Made by a program: the position numbers and the translations under genes. The notes beneath the pieces are model-generated. The model did no database searches, was not told the origin of the DNA, and worked only from the letters and a program-made list of their open reading frames with translations. A stretch of 20,493 nucleotides of DNA. Origin: UBA7887 sp964408735. GTDB lineage: Bacteria > Pseudomonadota > Alphaproteobacteria > UBA7887. The DNA lies in contig CAYPAX010000083.1 of assembly GCA_964408735.1 (NCBI GenBank), positions 1 to 20,493 on the forward strand, given 5' to 3'. Of this stretch, positions 7,687-13,892 are shown one piece after another. How positions within the stretch are numbered: position 1 is the stretch's first letter; every line of letters begins with the position of its first letter.

Positions 7687-8169
7687 TCACTCGGGCTTCT
7701 CCACCCATTCCGCCGCACGCCGCTTGGCCTCGGCCACCTCTTCCGGCGAGAGATAGGTCTCCAGCACCTCCAGGTGGCCCTCGGCTCCCGCCCGACCTCG
7801 CTCGGCCGCGAGCGTGAACCACATGTAGGAGACGATCAGATCCTGCTCCACCGTGCGGCCCTCGTCATACATGTAGCCGAGGTTGGTCATGGCATCGGCA
7901 AAGCCCTGATCGGCAGCGCGCTGATACCAATATATGGCTTTGCGCTCGTCGATCTGCGTGCCACGCCCCTTGCGGAACATGAAGCCGATATTGTTCTGCG
8001 CCCTGGGGTCGCCCGCCTCCGCCAAAGGCATCCAGGCTATGAACGCCGTCTCATAATCGCGCCTGGCATAGGCCTCATTGCCGTCTTCGAAATCGGCCTG
8101 GGCCGGAATAGCGGCCGCAAAGGCCAGAACGAGCCCGAGGCTCACGAGTATCGCAATCCGATTCGACAC
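7687..8169 (-). CDS. Exported Sel1-repeat protein
   Basis: 160 residues from a GTG start (8167-8169) preceded by GGGAG about nine bases upstream. A signal peptide ends at about AQA (residues 23-25). Sel1-type helical repeats follow: YETAFIAWMPLAEAGDPRAQNNIGFMFRKGRG, AIYWYQRAADQGFADAMTNLGYMYDEGR and VSYMWFTLAAERGRAGAEGHL, i.e. two full repeats plus partial ones. Sel1 repeats are solenoid scaffolds for protein-protein contacts. It lies 36 bases downstream of the cytochrome c gene on the same strand, so it may act in the periplasm with the electron-transfer module. A paralogous exported protein lies on the other side of the cytochrome gene. Confidence 0.88.
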   Translation of the reverse strand: MSNRIAILVSLGLVLAFAAAIPAQADFEDGNEAYARRDYETAFIAWMPLAEAGDPRAQNNIGFMFRKGRGTQIDERKAIYWYQRAADQGFADAMTNLGYMYDEGRTVEQDLIVSYMWFTLAAERGRAGAEGHLEVLETYLSPEEVAEAKRRAAEWVEKPE

Positions 8170-8205
8170 GGCAAGTTACTCCCAAATCACCAATACGAAA
8201 GCGGC

Positions 8206-8766
8206 TCAGTGCCCGCCGCCACCACCGCCACGGGTCTGCACTTCAAGCTTGCGGCAGACACGGGACTCGCCAAAGAATATCTCGCAGTCGCCACGAACGA
8301 GCTCGTTCGTACGCCCCTTGAAGTGCTCAAGAATGAAGTCCGATACCTGGTTGACCTGACGGTTGCTGAGGGTAGTGCGGGAGGCGCCGGGACGATCCTC
8401 CTCGTCCATATCCTCCATGGTCATGCCGTCATAGCAGTCATGGCCGTCATAGGCTTTCTTGACAAAGTATGGCATGCCCGTGCCCGGCCGGCCGCAGGCG
8501 ATGACCTCGATGAGCTGATCGCGGTCGAGAAACATCTCGCGGAAATTGATCGGCGTGCCGCCATAGCCGGGCCCGCCCATGCCGTGCCACTTGTGGCAGG
8601 TGATGCAGCCGGCCCGCTTGTAAACCGAGATGCCCGGATGGCCACCGGAAACCTGCGCAAAAGCCGGCGCCGAAATTGCCAGGACGACCACGACAGCAAA
8701 GGCTGCGCCCACTAGGCGTGTCAAAATTCGTGCTGCTGTCGGCGCAGGCCCGTCATTCGCTATCAC
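8206..8766 (-). CDS. Mono-haem c-type cytochrome, likely partner of the PQQ dehydrogenase
   Basis: 186 residues if the GTG at 8764-8766 is the start; this is favoured by a perfect AGGAGG (8774-8779) seven bases upstream, although the frame stays open further 5'. A hydrophobic signal (about 12-37, ending AFA) targets the periplasm. One haem site, Cys54-X2-Cys57-His58 (AGCITCHKWHG), is followed by CGRPGTGMPYF, whose Met98 is the candidate sixth ligand. Four further cysteines (91, 111, 161, 171) could form disulfides. The C-terminus ends in an odd six-glycine tail plus His. Small cytochromes of this kind accept electrons from quinoprotein alcohol dehydrogenases; one is encoded 2 kb away on the same strand. 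Confidence 0.88.
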   Translation of the reverse strand: MIANDGPAPTAARILTRLVGAAFAVVVVLAISAPAFAQVSGGHPGISVYKRAGCITCHKWHGMGGPGYGGTPINFREMFLDRDQLIEVIACGRPGTGMPYFVKKAYDGHDCYDGMTMEDMDEEDRPGASRTTLSNRQVNQVSDFILEHFKGRTNELVRGDCEIFFGESRVCRKLEVQTRGGGGGGH

Positions 8767-8773
8767 GATCCGT

Positions 8774-8779
8774 CCTCCT
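8774..8779 (-). promoter_or_regulatory. Ribosome binding site that decides the cytochrome c start
   Basis: A complete AGGAGG on the minus strand lies seven bases before the GTG at 8764-8766. It argues for this GTG over the more distant 5' codons of the same open frame. Confidence 0.75.
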
Positions 8780-8874
8780 GGAATTCCCCGTTGTCGGCGA
8801 TGCACCGCCGCGTCCCTATTCGTTCTATGTTTCGGGTACTGTATCGGCCGGTCCATTGCAAGCCGTGCAGCAGC

Positions 8875-9294
8875 CTAATACTGCTTGAACTTCCAGCAGC
8901 GGGAGTTCTGCCGCCCCCCGGCCGCGAGCTTCTCCGGATGTCCGGTCTCGAATGACCGCACCAGCATCATCGCGTCGAAATGGCAATGGCGGGGAATGTA
9001 GTCGCGCTGCAAGGCCATGAACTTGGACTTGGCATCGGCGATGCCGCCCTTGTGCGCCAAGGTCAGCCAGGCGTAGGCGGAAATCACGTCGCGCGGCACG
9101 CCGGTGCCATTGGCCAGCATTATGCCAAGGTCGTACTGGGACTCCGCATCGCCGCCGACTGCAGCATCCAGCCACGCCTCATGCGCGGCCGCAAAATCCT
9201 CGGCTTCGAAAGCGCGTTTGCCGCTCTCGTAATCGGCCAGACCCGGCGTGGCGACAGCAAACGCCAGCAAGGCGGCACACAACAGATATCTCAT
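8875..9294 (-). CDS. Exported Sel1-repeat protein (paralogue)
   Basis: 139 residues from the ATG at 9292-9294, chosen because the signal peptide MRYLLCAALLAFAVATPGLA begins there; in-frame ATGs upstream would add a charged leader. Mature residues contain one clear Sel1 unit (AHEAWLDAAVGGDAESQYDLGIMLANGTGVPRD) and the start of a second (AYAWLTLAHKGGIADAK). The C-terminal 45 residues, including HCHFDAMMLVRSFETGH, are not repeat-like. Its N-terminal mature half (YESGKRAFEAEDFAAAHEAW) parallels that of the Sel1 protein at 7687-8169 (FEDGNEAYARRDYETAFIAW), indicating duplication around the cytochrome gene. It sits 108 bases upstream of the cytochrome and 27 bases more than the hairpin at 9375-9404 separates it from the next gene. 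The role is probably scaffolding; no substrate is evident. Confidence 0.82.
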   Translation of the reverse strand: MRYLLCAALLAFAVATPGLADYESGKRAFEAEDFAAAHEAWLDAAVGGDAESQYDLGIMLANGTGVPRDVISAYAWLTLAHKGGIADAKSKFMALQRDYIPRHCHFDAMMLVRSFETGHPEKLAAGGRQNSRCWKFKQY

Positions 9295-9374
9295 GTCGGT
9301 CCAATCGGCTGGTTTACGTCCCATGTCACGAAAAATGGGCCGCGACATGGCCCGGCGCAAGCCCAATAGACCAA

Positions 9375-9404
9375 CGGCCCGCGCTCTGCTCAGAGCGCGG
9401 GCCG
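9375..9404 (-). terminator. Strong hairpin, probable terminator of the four-cysteine protein gene
   Basis: A perfect 13-bp GC-rich stem (9375-9387 with 9392-9404) closes a 4-base loop, 27 bases past the stop of the 75-residue gene in the minus direction. The downstream minus-strand bases are only moderately T-rich (TTGGTCTATT), so termination may be Rho-independent but imperfect. Confidence 0.65.
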
Positions 9405-9430
9405 CGGCTATGGTCGGAAAGGAGCTGGGA

Positions 9431-9658
9431 TCAGCTCTCCTCCATCGCTTTCATGGCCTGCAGACGCTGATCGCCAACACAGGTCTTGAGCGCCGCGTGA
9501 CACGCATTCACGTCGCCGCCCTGGCAACCCTGAAGGCCCATCTCGCAGATCTTCACCTGCTCGGGCGACGTCTGCTCGGCAGCGGTCTGATCCGCCGACA
9601 CCGGCCCCGAGAAACCAAGCGCGATAACCGCCGCAACGGCAAAAATCGACTTCTTCAT
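9431..9658 (-). CDS. Small exported protein with four regularly spaced cysteines
   Basis: 75 residues. A signal peptide with an MKKS start and an Ala/Val/Ile core ends PVSA (residue 22), leaving a mature protein of about 53 residues. The four cysteines, 38, 45, 53 and 60, give the spacing C-X6-C-X7-C-X6-C. This would suit a helical hairpin held by two disulfides, or a metal or cofactor site; there is no CXXCH haem motif. The start ATG (9656-9658) has a strong purine-rich ribosome site (GGAGGGAGGAAG). A long hairpin follows the gene, so it is probably its own transcription unit. I do not recognise a named family; the setting near the PQQ dehydrogenase and cytochrome c suggests a periplasmic accessory role. 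Confidence 0.8.
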   Translation of the reverse strand: MKKSIFAVAAVIALGFSGPVSADQTAAEQTSPEQVKICEMGLQGCQGGDVNACHAALKTCVGDQRLQAMKAMEES

Positions 9659-10021
9659 GACTTCCTCCCTCCGTTAGTATCCGAAACGTGCCGCAAGCGT
9701 GAACTCATCACCCACACGACCCGCTCCACGGCCACCCCCCGGAAAACGACACGGCCACCTGTTGCTCGCCAAGCCGCCGAAACGCCAGACCCCTTTTCAC
9801 CATCGAGCACAAGGCTCGAAAGGCAAGGGGCATCGCGCACCGCCCGTATTCGCCTTGAGGGCAATTCACAATACCAATAGATTTGCCGCTACGGAAGACA
9901 CAGCGTCTGAAAAATGCAGCAAATATCGCTTGTTTGGGGATAAGGCGGCATTGGCAAGGCTGGCGCACGCGACTATCTGATAGCAAGATCTGCAACAACG
10001 CACGCATTCGAGGTCATGACA
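9659..10021. other. 363-bp intergenic region between divergent genes, two candidate plus promoters
   Basis: No convincing gene lies here; the short open frames lack ribosome sites and coding-like composition. The right half (9865-9945) is clearly more AT-rich than the surroundings, as in a promoter region. Two plus-strand candidates: TTGAGG (9855-9860), 17 bases, TAGATT (9878-9883); and TTGGCA (9951-9956), 17 bases, TATCTG (9974-9979). The latter is followed by the small palindrome CTATC-t-GATAG (9973-9983). They would drive the exported protein gene starting at 10022. Confidence 0.5.
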
Positions 10022-10678
10022 ATGATGAAGGCTAACCTGACAGCGCTTGGCAGCGCGCTCGCGCTAACCGCCGCACTGGCAATTCCCGGCCAAGCGGAAG
10101 CGCAAAACGGCGATATCCGTCAGTTCACGGTCGGCCTCAGCGTCGCCGACTTGCCCCAGGAGGGCTATCTCGGCTTTGCCTGCGGCAGGAACGGTGCCGA
10201 AGCCGAGCCTGAAATCGCTGGCTGGGAAGCCTACGGCGAGTGCCCGGCGGACGAGCGCGGGCTGCACGAAGTGGCATTCCGGTATGACGATTCCGAGGTC
10301 CTCTTCGATGATCTGGAGGGAACCGCCATCGCCGGACATCCGGTGCTGATCTCGCTGCTCTTCAACGACGACGGCATTGTCGACGGCGTGCGCGTGTTTA
10401 CCGACCCGAACGCCAGGCCCTACAACAAACGCCGGGCCAGGGTTCTGTCGCGCAAGGTCAAGGCTCGCTTCGGCATGGATGGCTGGGAATGTGTCAATGT
10501 CGAGCCCGAGGGCAGCGAAAGCGAAGTCGGCGGCGTCTTCACCAAGGAGCGCTGTCTGACCGACCTCGGCAACCGCACGGTCGACCTGTTTACGCAGTTT
10601 TATCGCATTTGGGGACCGGAGGGCGAGGAGATCATCAACGAAACACGCTTCGAGATCTGGCGCAAACCGGCGGAATAG
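10022..10678 (+). CDS. Exported protein of unknown function
   Basis: 218 residues from the ATG at 10022, favoured over the ATG at 10016 because GAGG then sits eight bases upstream. A signal peptide ends near QAEA-QN. The mature part has four cysteines (in GFACGRN, YGECPAD, WECVNVE and KERCLTD) that could form two disulfides. A strand-turn-strand region carries an acidic stretch (LISLLFNDDGIVDGVRVFTDP). It ends WRKPAE. I cannot assign a family. The gene is convergent with the PQQ dehydrogenase gene and shares the terminator hairpin at 10705-10729. Its acidic turn might bind a cation, but no complete EF-hand loop is visible. Confidence 0.8.
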   Translation: MMKANLTALGSALALTAALAIPGQAEAQNGDIRQFTVGLSVADLPQEGYLGFACGRNGAEAEPEIAGWEAYGECPADERGLHEVAFRYDDSEVLFDDLEGTAIAGHPVLISLLFNDDGIVDGVRVFTDPNARPYNKRRARVLSRKVKARFGMDGWECVNVEPEGSESEVGGVFTKERCLTDLGNRTVDLFTQFYRIWGPEGEEIINETRFEIWRKPAE

Positions 10679-10698
10679 ATTTCAGCAAACACGTCAAG

Positions 10699-10729
10699 AA
10701 AAAAGGGCGGCTCCGGTAAGGAGCCGCCC
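10699..10729. terminator. Intrinsic terminator of the PQQ dehydrogenase gene, possibly bidirectional
   Basis: A 10-bp perfect stem (10705-10714 with 10720-10729) with a 5-base loop is preceded on the plus strand by six A (10699-10704). On the minus strand it therefore reads stem-loop then TTTTTT, a textbook Rho-independent terminator 34 bases past the dehydrogenase stop. On the plus strand it is followed by AATTTCG, a weaker tail, so it may also help end the exported-protein transcript. Confidence 0.88.
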
Positions 10730-10762
10730 AATTTCGTTCCGGTTGCCCGGAAGCGATCGCGC

Positions 10763-12571
10763 TTAGAGCGAGAACACCCACATGATGTTCGCGTTGCGGA
10801 TCTTCTCGAGACCCGGGGTCGAAGGCGCGAAGTAAGTCGGGACCGTGCCCCAACCACCCGAGCCAACCGCGATATACTGCTGACCGTCGACCGCGAAGCT
10901 CATGGTCGGAGCATCGGTCAAGGTGTTCATGTGGAAGCACCACAGCTCGTCGAGCGAGGTGTCGTCGAAGGCGCAGAACTTGCCTTCATGCTGTGCCACG
11001 AACACCAGGCCACCAGCCGTGCTGAGCACGCCGGCCATGACCGGATAGCGGGTGTCGACCTTGCGCACCATGCGACCCGTGGTCACGTCCATCGCGGTCA
11101 AGCTGCCGGCAAGCTTCGTGCCGTCGCTGGCAACCGCGGTGGTGACGTCGGGCATGCCGCCGGAGAACCACTCACGAAGGACAAAGGAGCCATCGGGGCC
11201 CGGCGTCTCTTCTTCGTTGTTCACCGTGATGCAGCTCTCGATGGTCGGAATGTAGGCCATCTGAGTGCGCGGGCTGTAGGACATCGGCATCCAGTTCTTG
11301 CCGCCCATCAGGTTCGGGCAGAAGGTTGCCGTCTTGTTGGTCCGGTTCGGCGTGTGCTCGGCGATATAGACCTGAATGTCGGAGTTCGGGTCGTAATCGA
11401 GAGGCACACCGGTGACCTTGTCCAGACCACGCGTCCAATTGAGCTCCTTCACGAACGGCACGCCGTAGATGAATTCGCCGTTGTTGCGATCGATGGCATA
11501 GAAGAAGCCATTGCGATCGGCGTGGATGAACGCCTGGCGATCATTACCGGCAATGTTGACGTCGACGAGAATGTTCTCATTGATGCCATCATAATCGTAC
11601 GGATCGTTCGGCGTGTACTGGAAGTGATAGGCCACCTGGCCGGTATCCGCATCGACCGCAAACATACCGGAGGTGTAGAGGTTATCTCCGGGGCGATAGT
11701 CCTGATCCCAGTCCGGACCCGGGTTGCCGACGCCCCAGATGAGCAGGTTCGTCTCAGGGTCGTAGGAACCGGTCTGCCAGGTCGAGCCGCCGCCCGTCAT
11801 CCAGGCGTCGTAATCGTCCTTCCAGGTCTCGTTGCCAGGCTCGCCCGGCCCCGGAACCGTGTAGCGCCGCCAGCGCTCCTTGCCGGTGTTGAGATCAACA
11901 GCCGCGAGCCAGCCGCGGATGCCGTACTCGGCGCCGGAGACACCACTGATCGCCATGTCCTTGACCACCAACGGAGCAATCGTAATGGTTTCCGCGATAG
12001 CGGGATCGGCAAGCTGGGTTTCCCAAACGAGGTCGCCAGTCGCCTTGGTGATCCGCATCATGCGTCCATCAAGCACGCTCATGATCACGGAATCTTCCCA
12101 CAGCGCCACGCCGCGGTTGTTAATGGCGCAGCAAGTCACGTTGCCGGCCCAGTCCTTGTCCACGCCCGGATCATACGTCCAGTTGATCATGTCCGGTCCC
12201 TGACCCGCTTTGCGCAGGTCGATGGACATAAGCTCACTCCAGCCGTTCGGCATGTACATCGTGCCGTTCTCGACGATCGGCGTGCCTTCGATGTTGCCAT
12301 AACGCCAGAAGCCGCCACCCTCGGTGCCGCCCAACGCAACCGCGTAGGCAACATTGAGGTCGTCGACGTTGGCCGTGTTGATTTGGTTGAGCGGCGAATA
12401 ACGCTGGCCGTCATAGGTGCGATGCGTCGTCAGCCAATCGGCACCATTGTCAGCTGCGTTCAGCAGGTCGTCAGCAGTCGTGCGGTCTGCTGCCGACGCC
12501 GGCAACGCCACCGCAAGCGCGAGCAAGCTCGCACCAACAACTGTTGTTTTCGATACTTTGGTCCCTCTCAT
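10763..12571 (-). CDS. PQQ-dependent alcohol dehydrogenase with lanthanide-type Asp-X-Asp site
   Basis: 602 residues from the ATG at 12569-12571; GGGAGG lies upstream and a signal peptide (to about ALPASA-A) follows, so it is periplasmic. The eight-bladed propeller hallmarks align with methanol dehydrogenase MxaF: adjacent Cys147-Cys148 (disulfide ring over PQQ), metal ligands Glu215 (SGAEYGIRG) and Asn283 (GVGNPGP), catalytic Asp326, and Arg353 (HADRNG). Asp328, two residues after the catalytic Asp (YDYDGIN), replaces the MxaF alanine; this extra Asp marks lanthanide-dependent XoxF, ExaF and PedH enzymes. It oxidises methanol or other primary alcohols and passes electrons to cytochrome c. 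The FCPNLMGGKNWMPMSYSP segment and overall divergence leave open whether it is XoxF proper or another type, so no symbol is given. A strong terminator follows. Confidence 0.93.
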   Translation of the reverse strand: MRGTKVSKTTVVGASLLALAVALPASAADRTTADDLLNAADNGADWLTTHRTYDGQRYSPLNQINTANVDDLNVAYAVALGGTEGGGFWRYGNIEGTPIVENGTMYMPNGWSELMSIDLRKAGQGPDMINWTYDPGVDKDWAGNVTCCAINNRGVALWEDSVIMSVLDGRMMRITKATGDLVWETQLADPAIAETITIAPLVVKDMAISGVSGAEYGIRGWLAAVDLNTGKERWRRYTVPGPGEPGNETWKDDYDAWMTGGGSTWQTGSYDPETNLLIWGVGNPGPDWDQDYRPGDNLYTSGMFAVDADTGQVAYHFQYTPNDPYDYDGINENILVDVNIAGNDRQAFIHADRNGFFYAIDRNNGEFIYGVPFVKELNWTRGLDKVTGVPLDYDPNSDIQVYIAEHTPNRTNKTATFCPNLMGGKNWMPMSYSPRTQMAYIPTIESCITVNNEEETPGPDGSFVLREWFSGGMPDVTTAVASDGTKLAGSLTAMDVTTGRMVRKVDTRYPVMAGVLSTAGGLVFVAQHEGKFCAFDDTSLDELWCFHMNTLTDAPTMSFAVDGQQYIAVGSGGWGTVPTYFAPSTPGLEKIRNANIMWVFSL

Positions 12572-12725
12572 GAGCGGAGTCCTCCCCAACGATATTTCAA
12601 ATCGTCTTAAACACGAATCGACTTGGTGTTTGCCGCTTCCAGGGCCCTTGCCTCGACGCGTTTGCCAATTCGCCACCCATCACCCTCCCATACGCATAGC
12701 GCGCTACGAAGGTGAAGGTAATGAA

Positions 12726-12754
12726 ATAGTGGCCGCGCGACGGGATCAAGTCAA
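12726..12754 (-). promoter_or_regulatory. Candidate promoter for the PQQ dehydrogenase gene
   Basis: On the minus strand TTGACT (12749-12754), then 17 bases, then CACTAT (12726-12731), about 155 bases before the dehydrogenase start. The -35 is near-perfect and the -10 poor, as is common for activated promoters. It implies a long leader. The -35 box lies eight bases from that of the divergent promoter. Confidence 0.35.
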
Positions 12755-12761
12755 CGCCTGA

Positions 12762-12791
12762 TTGGCCCGATCCTGTCCGGTGACCTATAGT
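12762..12791 (+). promoter_or_regulatory. Candidate promoter for the SDR-to-racemase gene run
   Basis: TTGGCC (12762-12767), an 18-base spacer, then TATAGT (12786-12791, five of six consensus positions), about 43 bases before the ATG at 12834. It is a plausible housekeeping promoter for the first gene of the right-hand cluster. Bases 12572-12725 otherwise hold only the dehydrogenase leader. Confidence 0.5.
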
Positions 12792-12833
12792 CCGCAGCTG
12801 CAACCGGCTCGGCCGGCGCCAGGGGGAACACGG

Positions 12834-13892
12834 ATGGAACAAGCCAGAGCTGTGGAGGATATCGGGCCGCTACCGACACAAGGCTTTCTTGATACGGCCG
12901 CCCTGGACGATTTCCTCAGCGGCCCGGATCAGGCGTTGCAAGACGACCTGGCCGCGCTCGATGGGGATATCCTGGTGCTTGGGGCCAGCGGCAAGATGGG
13001 CCCGACTCTCGCCCGCCTCGCCAAACGGGCAGCGCCCGGCAAGGAGGTCGTGGCGGTGTCCCGCTTCAGCGATGCCGCGGCACGCGAGCGCTTGGAGGCC
13101 TGGGGCATCCGGACCATCGCCTGCGACTTGCTCGACCGTGGTGCGATCGCCGCCCTGCCGCGGATCGAAAACGTCGTCGCCATGACCGGACGCAAGTTCG
13201 GCTCCGTGGGCGCCGAGTCCACGACCTGGGCGAGCAACGCCATCCTGTCGGCACAGATTGCCGAATCTTTCACGGACTCGCGTCTCGTCATGCTGTCGAC
13301 CGGCTGCGTTTATCCCTTCATGCCCGTGACCGGAAAAGGCGCCGACGAGAGCGTTTCACCTGGCCCGCCCCCAGGCGAGTACGCCTGGTCGTGCGTCGGC
13401 CGCGAGCGCCTGTTCGAGCATCTGTCGCAACACTGGCAAATCGCCGGACGGCTGATACGCCTCAACTACGCCATCGACATGCGCTACGGCGTACTGCACG
13501 ACATAGCGCGCGCTGTCTGGGAGGAGCGCCCGGTCGACGTGAGCACAGGGCATGTCAACGTCATCTGGCAGGGCGACGCCAATGCCCTCATCCTGCGCGC
13601 CCTGGCCCATTGCACGACCCCGGCGACAGCACTGAACGTCACCGGCCCCGAGACTCTCTCGGTGCGAGCGCTGGCCGAGCAATTCGGCGAGCTTCTGGGC
13701 AAGAGCGTGAGCTTTTCCGGTCAAGAAGCCGAAACCGCCTGGCTCAGCGACAGCAGCACCGCCACGGCCTTGTTAGGCGAGCCAGCCACACCGCTGTCTA
13801 GCATGCTCGCCTGGACCGCCGACTGGATCTCGCGTGGGGGCGAAAGCCACGGCAAGCCTACCCATTTCGAAACCAGGGACGGGCAATACTGA
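12834..13892 (+). CDS. NAD(P)-dependent epimerase/dehydratase-like SDR protein, copy 1
   Basis: 352 residues from the ATG at 12834, preceded by AGGGGGAA. An N-terminal helix region leads into the Rossmann strand DILVLGASGKMGP (glycine-rich nucleotide loop near 50-56). A sugar-nucleotide-epimerase-like fold follows: VVAVSRFSD, CDLLDR, then MLSTGCVYPF (serine/threonine of the active site). The catalytic YXXXK is changed: Tyr183 is followed four residues later by Cys187 (GEYAWSCVGRER). Late motifs include RLNYAIDMRYGVLHDIA and NVIWQGDANALILRAL. Its neighbour is a close paralogue with the same change, and the two genes overlap by one base. They probably act on a sugar-derived or keto substrate of the downstream pathway; the reaction is unknown and need not be classical SDR chemistry. 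Confidence 0.85.
   Translation: MEQARAVEDIGPLPTQGFLDTAALDDFLSGPDQALQDDLAALDGDILVLGASGKMGPTLARLAKRAAPGKEVVAVSRFSDAAARERLEAWGIRTIACDLLDRGAIAALPRIENVVAMTGRKFGSVGAESTTWASNAILSAQIAESFTDSRLVMLSTGCVYPFMPVTGKGADESVSPGPPPGEYAWSCVGRERLFEHLSQHWQIAGRLIRLNYAIDMRYGVLHDIARAVWEERPVDVSTGHVNVIWQGDANALILRALAHCTTPATALNVTGPETLSVRALAEQFGELLGKSVSFSGQEAETAWLSDSSTATALLGEPATPLSSMLAWTADWISRGGESHGKPTHFETRDGQY

Noticed and set aside
8770..8870. Promoter for the cytochrome c gene
   Set aside because: TTGCAA on the minus strand has no acceptable -10 at 16-18 bases; nothing convincing by eye.
10931..12610. 559-codon plus-strand open frame opposite the PQQ dehydrogenase
   Set aside because: The dehydrogenase frame has all catalytic motifs; the antisense product is His/Arg/Val-rich with no family features.
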